37,187 nt of DNA from Solirubrobacterales bacterium (GTDB lineage: Bacteria > Actinomycetota > Thermoleophilia > Solirubrobacterales > Solirubrobacteraceae), in the NCBI GenBank assembly GCA_003244035.1, contig QHBV01000187.1, positions 1 to 37,187 of the forward strand, in the 5' to 3' direction. Both the position numbers and the translations under genes were made by a program. How positions within the stretch are numbered: position 1 is the first letter of the stretch; each line of letters starts with the position of its first letter. Shown here piece by piece: positions 1-6,088 of this stretch. The notes below the pieces were generated by a model, which was given only the letters and a program-made list of their open reading frames with translations, was not told where the DNA came from and did no database searches.

Positions 1-21
1 CTCCCGCTGAGCTACGCGCCC
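1..21 (-). tRNA. tRNA gene, 5' end only (cut by window edge)
   Basis: Read on the minus strand from base 21, the sequence is a 7-nt acceptor arm GGGCGCG, then TA, then a D-arm start GCTCAGCGGGAG. This is the canonical first 21 nt of a bacterial tRNA. The anticodon lies outside the window, so the isotype is not determined; the acceptor sequence would suit a valine or alanine tRNA, which is a guess. It lies 23 bases from the stop codon of the sugar dehydrogenase gene and is transcribed in the same direction. Confidence 0.7.
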
Positions 22-44
22 GGATCACGGGAATTCTACGCGGC

Positions 45-1295
45 CTACAGCCTCACCACGTTGTCCGCGTGCATCCCGCGCGTCACACCGCGCAGGTCGA
101 TGAACAGGGCGGCTTGGCGGGCGATCGCCGCGTGATCGATGCCCGGATGGGCGGTGATCAGCACGACCGCGTCGGCGCCGGCCAGTGCGGTCGCCAGCTC
201 GACGCTGGCCAGCCCGAGCGAGGGCAGCTTCGCGACGAACGCGTCGTGGTAGGAGAGCACCGCTCCTCGCTTGGAGAGCTCCTGCATGATCAGCAGCGCT
301 GGGGACTCGCGGATGTCGCCGGTGCCCCCCTTGTAGCTGACGCCCAGCAGCGTCACCCGCGAGCCCTTGACCGGCTTGGAGAGGTCGTTGAGCGCGAGCT
401 CGACCCGCTCGACGCAGTGGTAGGGCATATGCTGGTTGATCTTGCCGGCGAGCTCGATGAACTCGGTCGACATGTGAAACTCGCGCGCGCGCCAGGTCAG
501 GTAGAAGGGATCGACGGGCAGGCAGTGGCCGCCCATCCCGGGACCCGGCTCGAATCGCATGAAGCCGTAGGGCTTGGTGGCGGCCGCATCGACCACCTCC
601 CAGATGTCGATGCCCATCCGGTCAGAGAGGATCGCGAGCTCGTTGACAAGCGCGATGTTGACCGAGCGGAAGATGTTCTCCAGCAGCTTGGTCAGCTCCG
701 CAGCCTCCGGGGTGGAGACCCGCACGATGGTGTCACACACGAGCCGGTAGAGCGCCTCGGCGCGGTCGCCGCACTCCTGCGTGATTCCCCCGAGCACCTT
801 CGGCGTGTTGCGCAGCGTGTAGTCGGTGCGACCCGGGTCGACGCGCTCGGGCGAGAACGCGACGTTGAGCCCGTCGCCGATGCGCAGCCCCGATTCGTTC
901 TCCAGCAGCGGGAGCAGCCGCTCGCGCGTGGTACCCGGGTAGGTGGTCGACTCCAGCACGACCAGCTGCCCCCGCTGGAGCACGTGCCCGAGCGCTTGGC
1001 CGGCCGCGGTCAGCGGGCCCAGCTCAGGCTCGCGGTTCGCGGTCAGTGGCGTCGGCACGCAGATCAGCACCGCGTCGGTGTGGGCCAGCGGGGCATACTC
1101 GGTGCCGACGTCGATCAAAGCGGCAACGGCTCGCAGGCGCTCGGATGAGATGTCCTCGATGTAGGACTCGCCCGCGGCCAGCGATGAGACCTTGTGCGGG
1201 TCGACGTCCACGGCCACGACCCGCTCTCCCGCTTCCGCGAACGCGACCGCGAGCGGCAGCCCGACGTATCCGAGGCCGATGACTCCCACTGCCAT
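45..1295 (-). CDS. UDP-sugar (UDP-glucose/UDP-N-acetylhexosamine-type) dehydrogenase
   Basis: A 416-residue NAD-dependent nucleotide-sugar dehydrogenase that oxidises the C6 hydroxyl of a UDP-sugar to a uronate for surface polysaccharide. The N-terminal Rossmann motif GLGYVG is at residues 7-12, followed by the family signatures FSPERVDPGR, a central helix containing LLENIFRSVN, and GMGGHCLPVDP carrying the catalytic Cys258. The C-terminal UDP-binding domain has SYKGGTGDIRESPA. Length and motifs fit the WecC/WbpA/TuaD superfamily; the exact sugar cannot be read from sequence. I chose the ATG at 1295 because the Rossmann strand begins immediately; the frame stays open to 1442 but that extension is not family-like. 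There is no clear Shine-Dalgarno, so the message may be leaderless. It stands apart from other polysaccharide genes here. Confidence 0.93.
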   Translation of the reverse strand: MAVGVIGLGYVGLPLAVAFAEAGERVVAVDVDPHKVSSLAAGESYIEDISSERLRAVAALIDVGTEYAPLAHTDAVLICVPTPLTANREPELGPLTAAGQALGHVLQRGQLVVLESTTYPGTTRERLLPLLENESGLRIGDGLNVAFSPERVDPGRTDYTLRNTPKVLGGITQECGDRAEALYRLVCDTIVRVSTPEAAELTKLLENIFRSVNIALVNELAILSDRMGIDIWEVVDAAATKPYGFMRFEPGPGMGGHCLPVDPFYLTWRAREFHMSTEFIELAGKINQHMPYHCVERVELALNDLSKPVKGSRVTLLGVSYKGGTGDIRESPALLIMQELSKRGAVLSYHDAFVAKLPSLGLASVELATALAGADAVVLITAHPGIDHAAIARQAALFIDLRGVTRGMHADNVVRL

Positions 1296-1366
1296 TAGCG
1301 GGCGGACGATACCGGCAAGCAGCGCGCATCTGGCGCGAGCACCCGCTCCCTGCCGCCGGCGACTCG

Positions 1367-1471
1367 CATAACGTGAAACACCCCTGAGAGGAGAGGGGGT
1401 CCTCATCGTTATCACAGCTGGAGGATGGATAACGTGGACCACCCCCGGCGGCCGGCGCTAGCGTTTCACGT
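1367..1471. promoter_or_regulatory. Repeat-rich upstream region of the sugar dehydrogenase gene
   Basis: This gap holds several short repeats. ATAACGTG occurs at 1369-1376 and at 1429-1436, each followed within a few bases by CACCCC. CGTTATC at 1407-1413 forms an inverted repeat with GATAACG at 1428-1434. CCCCT/AGGGG arms lie at 1381-1385 and 1394-1398. The 9-mer ACGTGAAAC occurs at 1371-1379 on plus and at 1463-1471 on minus, with a third copy at 1523-1531 on minus. The arrangement looks like operator sites for a repeat-binding regulator, but no regulator can be named. The rest of 1296-1457 shows no supported gene. Confidence 0.35.
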
Positions 1472-1577
1472 TCCCGCTCTCCAGCTCGTAGATCGTGCTC
1501 CACCGCCGGCTCGGGAGGATGGGTTTCACGTGGTTGCTGCTCTCAGCCTCCGAGGGCGCGGCGAAGCGGCGAAGCAT
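1458..1577 (-). CDS. Possible 39-residue small protein, unknown function
   Basis: An ATG at 1577 opens a 39-residue frame ending in a TAG at 1458-1460. The product starts MLRRFAAPSEAESSNHV and ends in the segment RWSTIYELESGNVKR. Its composition (Asn, Ser, Tyr, Ile, Trp, Lys) is unlike the Arg/Ala/Gly/Pro-rich shadow frames around it, and about nine of ten codons end in G or C while second positions do not. That is the pattern of real coding sequence in a high-GC genome. No Shine-Dalgarno is obvious. No family is recognised. It is oriented like the downstream sugar dehydrogenase gene and lies just before the divergent SRP RNA, so it could also be a leader peptide; function is unknown. Confidence 0.45.
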   Translation of the reverse strand: MLRRFAAPSEAESSNHVKPILPSRRWSTIYELESGNVKR

Positions 1578-1608
1578 GTACCCGCCGGCTGGCGCTACGA
1601 TGCCCGAC

Positions 1609-1881
1609 GGACCGTGCTAGGCGGGGTGCTAGCGGTGCCCTGTACCCGTAATCCGCTCTAGCGGGGCTGAATCCCCTCTCGAGGGGCTGGAGCCCGAGGT
1701 CAGCGCCCCGTCAGTGGCGGTGATCGTCCGGTCCCGCTGCGATGGAGACCCGTGAACCAGGTCAGGTCCGGAAGGGAGCAGCCTTAAGCGGTCATCTTCA
1801 GGCGTTGCGGGAGCGCTGGACGGGAGTCACGAGACGGTGGCAGCGCCTCGGGTGTCGGCCTCGACAGAGGGTGCACGGTCC
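1609..1881 (+). ncRNA. ffs: Signal recognition particle RNA, long form with Alu domain
   Basis: The S-domain hallmark CAGGTCCGGAAGGGAGCAGCC is present around 1763-1783; the terminal loops bind Ffh. The gene is far longer than 4.5S RNA. The 5' bases 1609-1617 pair perfectly with 1873-1881, closing helix 1. Bases 1612-1690 show the Alu-domain order known from Bacillus scRNA: GTGCTAG, then TAGCGGTGCCCTGTACC, then AATCCGCTCTAGC, then GAATCCC with a CCCCTC/GAGGGG hairpin. The 3' end has TCGACAGAGGGTGCACGGT, again as in Bacillus. The RNA pairs with Ffh (and an Alu-binding protein, if any) to target membrane proteins. The position just upstream of dnaX is a common bacterial arrangement. Ends are set from the closing helix. 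Confidence 0.93.
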
Positions 1882-1957
1882 ACTTCAGCCGCGCCGGATC
1901 CCCGCCGCCAGCGTCACTATGGGCTCGCGGCAAACCATCTGACGATCTGGTGCGGCC

Positions 1958-2009
1958 CTCGAGCGCAGCCTGCTCGGCATCCAGCCTCACCGGCTCGGCT
2001 GCGCTCGAG
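1958..2009. repeat. 13-bp perfect inverted repeat between SRP RNA and dnaX
   Basis: CTCGAGCGCAGCC at 1958-1970 is the exact reverse complement of 1997-2009, with a 26-nt spacer. No T-tract follows, so this is not a classic intrinsic terminator. It may end or process the SRP RNA transcript, or be a protein site. A second hairpin, CCATAG/CTATGG with a 5-nt loop, lies at 2049-2065. The remainder of 1882-2118 shows no credible coding frame. Confidence 0.55.
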
Positions 2010-2118
2010 TCATCCGGCTGCGGCGCCAGACGCCACCCGCGATGCTCGCCATAGCGCTGCTATGGCTGTGCTCGCGTGCGTCGTCTGACATCCACGGGCC
2101 GGCCACCCCATTCCCGCC

Positions 2119-2140
2119 ATCTGTTTTGTCGCGAGCCCTA
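2119..2140 (+). promoter_or_regulatory. 22-nt conserved motif upstream of dnaX
   Basis: The 22 bases run from ATCTGTTTTGTCG to GAGCCCTA, with a single variable base between these parts. The same sequence, differing at one base, occurs at 20007-20028 on the minus strand just upstream of the AT-hook protein gene. Here it ends 13 bases before the dnaX GTG. A TAGACT hexamer (2139-2144) at its end could be a -10 element of a nearly leaderless transcript; this is a guess. Confidence 0.5.
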
Positions 2141-2153
2141 GACTCGCTGATCA

Positions 2154-3869
2154 GTGTCGACCGGCCCCTCGCTCTACCGTCGCCATCGCCCCCGATCGTT
2201 CGCCGATGTCGTCGGACAGGAGCACGTGGTGCGCACGCTTCGGAACGCCGTCGAGCAGGGCAGGGTGCACCACGCCCACCTGTTCGTGGGCTCGCGGGGG
2301 ACCGGGAAGACGAGCATGGCGAAGATCCTCGCCGCATGCCTGAACTGCCTTCAGGGCCCGACTGTGACGCCGTGCGGCTCGTGCGAGTCGTGTGTCGCGA
2401 TCGCCGAGGCGACCTCCCTCGACGTGATCGAGATGGACGCTGCGTCCAACAACTCCGTCGACGACATTCGCGACCTCCGCGAGAAGGTCGCGTACGCGCC
2501 GATCTCAGGCCGCCACAAGGTCTACATCCTCGACGAGGCCCACATGCTCTCCCAGCAGGCCTGGAATGCCTTCCTCAAGACGCTGGAGGAGCCGCCACCG
2601 CGGACGATCTTCGTGCTCGCGACGACCGAGCCGCAGAAGGTGCTGGCGACCGTGGTGGACCGCTGCCATCGCTTCGACTTCGCGCGGCCTTCGGCCGAGC
2701 AGGTCGCGACGGTGCTCGCGCGGGTCGCCGAAAAGGAGCGGATCGAGTTCGACGGTGGCGTGCTGGCGCTGATCGCCCGGCACGCGATGGGCAGCTTCCG
2801 AGACGCGCTCGGGACGCTCGAGCAGCTCGTCACCTACGCGGGGGGTCGGCGGATCGAGCCGGCCGACGTGCTCGCGGTGCTCGGAGTCGCCGACGCCGAG
2901 CAGCTGTTCGGCGCTGTCGACGCGATCGTGGCGCGCGATCCCGCGCAGACGCTCCGGGCCGCCGCCGGGCTCGCGGAGTCCGGGCGCGATCCGGGCCAGC
3001 TGCTGCGCGACCTCGAGGTCCACGCGCGCGAGCTGCTGGCCGTGCAGGTCCTTGATGAGGTCCCGCTCGAGCTACGCGTCACGCCCGAGCGTGACCGGCT
3101 GCTGCACGAGCAAGCCCACGCGCTCTCGCGGACGGATGTGGTGCGGTTGCTCGACCTCGTCTCGGGCGCGCTGCAGGCAACGACCGCCGGCGCTCAGGCC
3201 CGGATCCAGCTCGAGCTGGTGCTGGTCAAGGCGGCCGCGCCAGAGCTGGATCCCTCGACCACCGCCCTACTGGCCCGGATCGAGCGGCTCGAGACCGGGT
3301 TGCGGACCGGAGCGAGCTTGCGATCGGTGCCGGCGCCGGCACCGCAGGCCGGCGCCGGCCACGCCAGCGCTCCTCCTGACGATCCCCCCCGGGAGGCCGT
3401 CGCGCCCGAAGGTGCCTCGCACGAGGCTTCCCCGTTCGTAGGCGACGCGCCGGCGATCGAGGGCGTCGAGCCTGTCCCCGCGCTCGAGCTGGCGACGGTG
3501 CTCGCCTCGTGGCCGGCCGTGGTCGAGGTCGTCCGCGCCAGCAACGCGATGCTGGCGGCGCTGCTGAGCGATGCGCGCCCGGTCGCCGTCGGCGAGCGCG
3601 AGCTGACGCTCGTCTTCCCCGCCGCGGCGGCGTTTCTCAAGCGCAAGGCCGAGCAGGATGACCATCGACGTGCCGCCGCCGACGCGTTCCGGACGGTCAC
3701 CGGACAGTCGCGCCTGCTGCGCTTCGAGCTGCGCGAGGGCGACGATCACGAAGGCCAGGCGATCGGAGTACCCGCGCTCTCCGGCGAGGAGCTGGTGCGG
3801 CGCTTCGTGGAGGAGTTCGACGCCGAAGAGCTCTCCGAAGACGAACCCAACGAACGCGAGGTCAAGTAG
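2154..3869 (+). CDS. dnaX: DNA polymerase III subunit gamma/tau
   Basis: Clamp-loader ATPase of 571 residues that loads the beta clamp and organises the replicase. The AAA+ module begins near residue 5 (YRRHRPRSFADVVGQ). Walker A GSRGTGKTS is at about 46-54. The zinc knuckle is Cys65-x8-Cys74-x2-Cys77-x2-Cys80. Then come Walker B (VYILDEAHML) and the sensor/SRC segment DRCHRFDF. Domain III follows, then a Pro/Ala/Gly-rich linker (about 390-440) and a C-terminal domain ending acidic. The GTG at 2154 fits the family start; no strong Shine-Dalgarno precedes it. The stop abuts the ATG of ybaB, so dnaX, ybaB and recR form one operon. The linker carries a GC palindrome pair (3329-3359) that recurs in dprE1. 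Confidence 0.97.
   Translation: MSTGPSLYRRHRPRSFADVVGQEHVVRTLRNAVEQGRVHHAHLFVGSRGTGKTSMAKILAACLNCLQGPTVTPCGSCESCVAIAEATSLDVIEMDAASNNSVDDIRDLREKVAYAPISGRHKVYILDEAHMLSQQAWNAFLKTLEEPPPRTIFVLATTEPQKVLATVVDRCHRFDFARPSAEQVATVLARVAEKERIEFDGGVLALIARHAMGSFRDALGTLEQLVTYAGGRRIEPADVLAVLGVADAEQLFGAVDAIVARDPAQTLRAAAGLAESGRDPGQLLRDLEVHARELLAVQVLDEVPLELRVTPERDRLLHEQAHALSRTDVVRLLDLVSGALQATTAGAQARIQLELVLVKAAAPELDPSTTALLARIERLETGLRTGASLRSVPAPAPQAGAGHASAPPDDPPREAVAPEGASHEASPFVGDAPAIEGVEPVPALELATVLASWPAVVEVVRASNAMLAALLSDARPVAVGERELTLVFPAAAAFLKRKAEQDDHRRAAADAFRTVTGQSRLLRFELREGDDHEGQAIGVPALSGEELVRRFVEEFDAEELSEDEPNEREVK
3329..3359. repeat. 31-bp GC palindromic element, copy in dnaX
   Basis: Two copies of the self-palindrome GCCGGCGCCGGC separated by 7 bases. 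It is identical at 30 of 31 positions to 32766-32796 in dprE1 and is read in the same frame there (PAPAP-x-AGAG). Both copies lie in flexible low-complexity protein segments. Confidence 0.6.
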
Positions 3870-4193
3870 ATGCCCCAGCCCAACATGCAGCAGATGCTCA
3901 AGCAGGCCCAGAAGATGCAGCAGGACATGATCGCCGCTCAGGAGTCGCTCAAGGACGAGGTCGTGCAAGCGTCGGCGGGCGGCGGAATGGTGACCGTGCA
4001 GGTGACGGGCGACCTCGAGGTCAAGTCGATCGCGATCGACCCCCAGGCGATCGACCCCGAGGACCCCGAGTTGCTGCAGGACATGGTCCTTGCCGCGGTC
4101 AACGAAGGGCTCCGGGCTGCCCAGGAGCTGGCGTCATCGAAGCTGGGCCCGATCGCCGGAGGTCTCGGGGGTCTTGGCCTGCCGGGCCTGTAG
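3870..4193 (+). CDS. ybaB: YbaB/EbfC family nucleoid-associated protein
   Basis: A 107-residue DNA-binding protein. The N-terminal half is a Gln/Met/Lys-rich helix (MQQMLKQAQKMQQDM) that forms the dimer and tweezer arms. The centre has the family signature VQASAGGGMVTVQVTGDLEV, and a second helix (ELLQDMVLAAVNEGLRAAQE) follows. The tail is Gly/Leu-rich. The ATG directly follows the dnaX stop and the stop directly precedes the recR ATG, with no spacer at either junction. This is the conserved dnaX-ybaB-recR order and suggests translational coupling. The role in nucleoid organisation or repair is known from the family, not shown here. Confidence 0.96.
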   Translation: MPQPNMQQMLKQAQKMQQDMIAAQESLKDEVVQASAGGGMVTVQVTGDLEVKSIAIDPQAIDPEDPELLQDMVLAAVNEGLRAAQELASSKLGPIAGGLGGLGLPGL

Positions 4194-4793
4194 ATGCACG
4201 CCCCTCCCGTCCAGCGCTTGATCACCGAGCTGTCGAGGCTGCCAGGCGTCGGTGGTCGTACCGCGCAGCGGCTCGCGTTTCATCTGCTGCGGATCGGCGA
4301 GGAGGAGGCGCTGGCGCTCGCCGACGCGATCCGCGAGGTCAAGCAGCGGATCGGCTTCTGTGGGGTCTGTTACAACCTTGCCGAGGGTCCAACCTGCCGC
4401 ATCTGCTCCGACGCGCGTCGCGATCCGGAGCTGATCTGCGTGGTCGAGCAGCCCTCCGATGTGATCTCGATCGAGCGCACGCACGAGTTCACCGGGCGCT
4501 ACCACGTGCTCGGCGGTGCGCTCTCGCCGATCGACGGGATCGACCCCGAGGATCTCAAGCTCGCTGAGCTGTTCGGGCGCATCGAGACAGGCGACGTCCG
4601 CGAGGTGGTGGTCGCGACCAACCCGACGACGACCGGCGAGGCGACGGCGCTGCATATCGCCGAGCGGCTGCGCGAGCTCGCCCCCGAGGTCTCAGTCACC
4701 CGGCTCGCGAGCGGCCTGCCCGTGGGCGCCGACCTCGAGTACGCCGACGAGCTGACGTTGGGCCGCGCGCTCGCCGGTCGCCGCGCGGTGTAG
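4194..4793 (+). CDS. recR: Recombination mediator RecR
   Basis: A 199-residue RecR, close to the usual length of about 200. The N-terminal helix-hairpin-helix reads LPGVGGRTAQRLAFHLL. The zinc finger FCGVCYNLAEGPTCRIC supplies four cysteines. The TOPRIM segment begins ICVVEQPSDVISIE, and the C-terminal Walker-like region includes ATNPTTTGEATALHIAE. RecR works with RecF/RecO to load RecA on gapped DNA. It is the last gene of the dnaX operon and ends 29 bases from the convergent GH3-like gene. Confidence 0.97.
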   Translation: MHAPPVQRLITELSRLPGVGGRTAQRLAFHLLRIGEEEALALADAIREVKQRIGFCGVCYNLAEGPTCRICSDARRDPELICVVEQPSDVISIERTHEFTGRYHVLGGALSPIDGIDPEDLKLAELFGRIETGDVREVVVATNPTTTGEATALHIAERLRELAPEVSVTRLASGLPVGADLEYADELTLGRALAGRRAV

Positions 4794-4817
4794 CGCCAAG
4801 TCGCAACGCCCGGCGCT
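4792..4817. terminator. Weak hairpin between convergent recR and GH3-like genes
   Basis: AGCGCC at 4792-4797 can pair with GGCGCT at 4812-4817 across a 14-nt loop, starting within the recR stop codon. There is no T-tract. The position between two converging genes suits a bidirectional terminator, but the structure is modest. Confidence 0.25.
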
Positions 4818-4822
4818 GGCTC

Positions 4823-6070
4823 TCACCCCAACAGCCCGTAGCGCGCCTTCAGCGACAGCACCCGCAGCAGCGCGTCGTGGACCAGCGCGCGGATCGTGGA
4901 GCTCTTGCCCGCCGCCGCGAGGACGGCGTCATAGGCCTGCAGATGCTCACTCGCCGGCCCCGAGACGTACAGCAGGTCGTCCCCCGCGCGCAGCGCCTGT
5001 ACCGCCACCGCGCCCGGGCCCTCACCGGTCGCCTGCAAGCTCGCGTCGAGGTCATCGCTCATTGCCACGCCCTGGAAGCCATAGTCGCGGCGCAGCAGCT
5101 CGATCGCCTCCGGGAGCAGGCTCGCGGGAGTGACGCCGTCGAAGGCCGCATATGCGGCGCTCGACATCACGATCACCGGAGCCAGCGGGGCGATCGCCGC
5201 GAACGGGATCAGGTCGCGTGCGCGCAGTGCGCCCAGCGAGCCGCCGACCGTCGCGGTCATCTGGTCGGGATCGGCCGAGGCGCTGCCCGTGCCGGGGAAG
5301 TGGCCGGGGGCCGAGATCACGCCGGCCGCCGCATATCCCGCGACCGCCGCCACGCTGAAGCGCGCGACCGAGACGGGGTCGCTGCTGAACAGCCGCCCGC
5401 TGAGAGGACCGCCGGGGGTGTCCACGTCGGCGAGCGGCGCGAGCGTCATGTTGACCCCGAGCCCGCGCAGGCGCTCGCCCGCAAGCAGCGCCTGCGCGCG
5501 GGCGAGTGCGACCTTCCCTGAGGCGCCGATCGCGGGCTCGGACCTGGGCGGGAGGGCTGGGAACGCCGTGCCGGGCCCGCCTTCCTGAGTAGCAGCGATC
5601 AGGGGTGGGACATGACCTGCCGCCCGTGCAGATGCCGTGATCCCGCCGGCGAGCCCCGCGCCGTCGGACGCGCTGAGGGAGCTTGCGGACCCGAGCACGA
5701 CCCCGCCCCAGTCGAGCCCCCCGAGCGACGAGACCGACCGCGGGGAGCTGCCGTCGAGCGTCACGAGGAACAGCTGCGAGACCTGGCGCGCGAGCGGAAG
5801 GTTCCTCGCGGCCGCCGCCGCCGCCGGAGCGGCCTTGAACGTCCTGGCGCCCCCGCGTGGGCGCGGCGCACGGGCCGGGGGCGCAGGATGAAGGACGGTG
5901 GCGATGCCGGCGCCGCCGCTGGGGACGAACCTCGGGCTCGGATCTCCCGAGCCGATCGAGAGCACCACGACGATCGCGACCACGACCGCGAGCACGACCG
6001 CGACCGCGACCAAGCGGCGGCGACGGATGACCGCGTCGCCATCCGGAGGGTACGGCCGGGGAAGCTTCAA
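4823..6070 (-). CDS. Membrane-anchored GH3-like protein with degenerate NagZ site
   Basis: A 415-residue protein with a cytoplasmic head ending IRRRR, one membrane span (about 19-39), an Ala/Pro-rich linker and a glycoside hydrolase family 3 TIM barrel. The nucleophile motif is intact: GFQGVAMSDDLDAS with Asp339. NagZ enzymes carry KHFPGHG followed by an Asp-Ser-His dyad. Here the equivalents are GHFPGTG (256-262) and Asp-Pro-Asp (267-269), so the substrate Lys and the acid/base His are lost. It may act on another beta-glycoside or be a binding protein. The start is a TTG at 6070 with an ideal GGAGG Shine-Dalgarno a few bases upstream. It is divergent from lysC, only 18 bases away. Confidence 0.85.
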   Translation of the reverse strand: MKLPRPYPPDGDAVIRRRRLVAVAVVLAVVVAIVVVLSIGSGDPSPRFVPSGGAGIATVLHPAPPARAPRPRGGARTFKAAPAAAAAARNLPLARQVSQLFLVTLDGSSPRSVSSLGGLDWGGVVLGSASSLSASDGAGLAGGITASARAAGHVPPLIAATQEGGPGTAFPALPPRSEPAIGASGKVALARAQALLAGERLRGLGVNMTLAPLADVDTPGGPLSGRLFSSDPVSVARFSVAAVAGYAAAGVISAPGHFPGTGSASADPDQMTATVGGSLGALRARDLIPFAAIAPLAPVIVMSSAAYAAFDGVTPASLLPEAIELLRRDYGFQGVAMSDDLDASLQATGEGPGAVAVQALRAGDDLLYVSGPASEHLQAYDAVLAAAGKSSTIRALVHDALLRVLSLKARYGLLG

Positions 6071-6088
6071 CGCGTAACCTCCATCGGC

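Noticed and set aside
1715..1835. Short 4.5S-type SRP RNA only
   Set aside because: The matching outer helix and Alu-domain sequences show a gene of about 273 nt instead.
5612..6088. Upstream extension of the aspartate kinase frame
   Set aside because: It lies antisense to the GH3-like gene and is shadow-like; kinase homology begins only near 6149.
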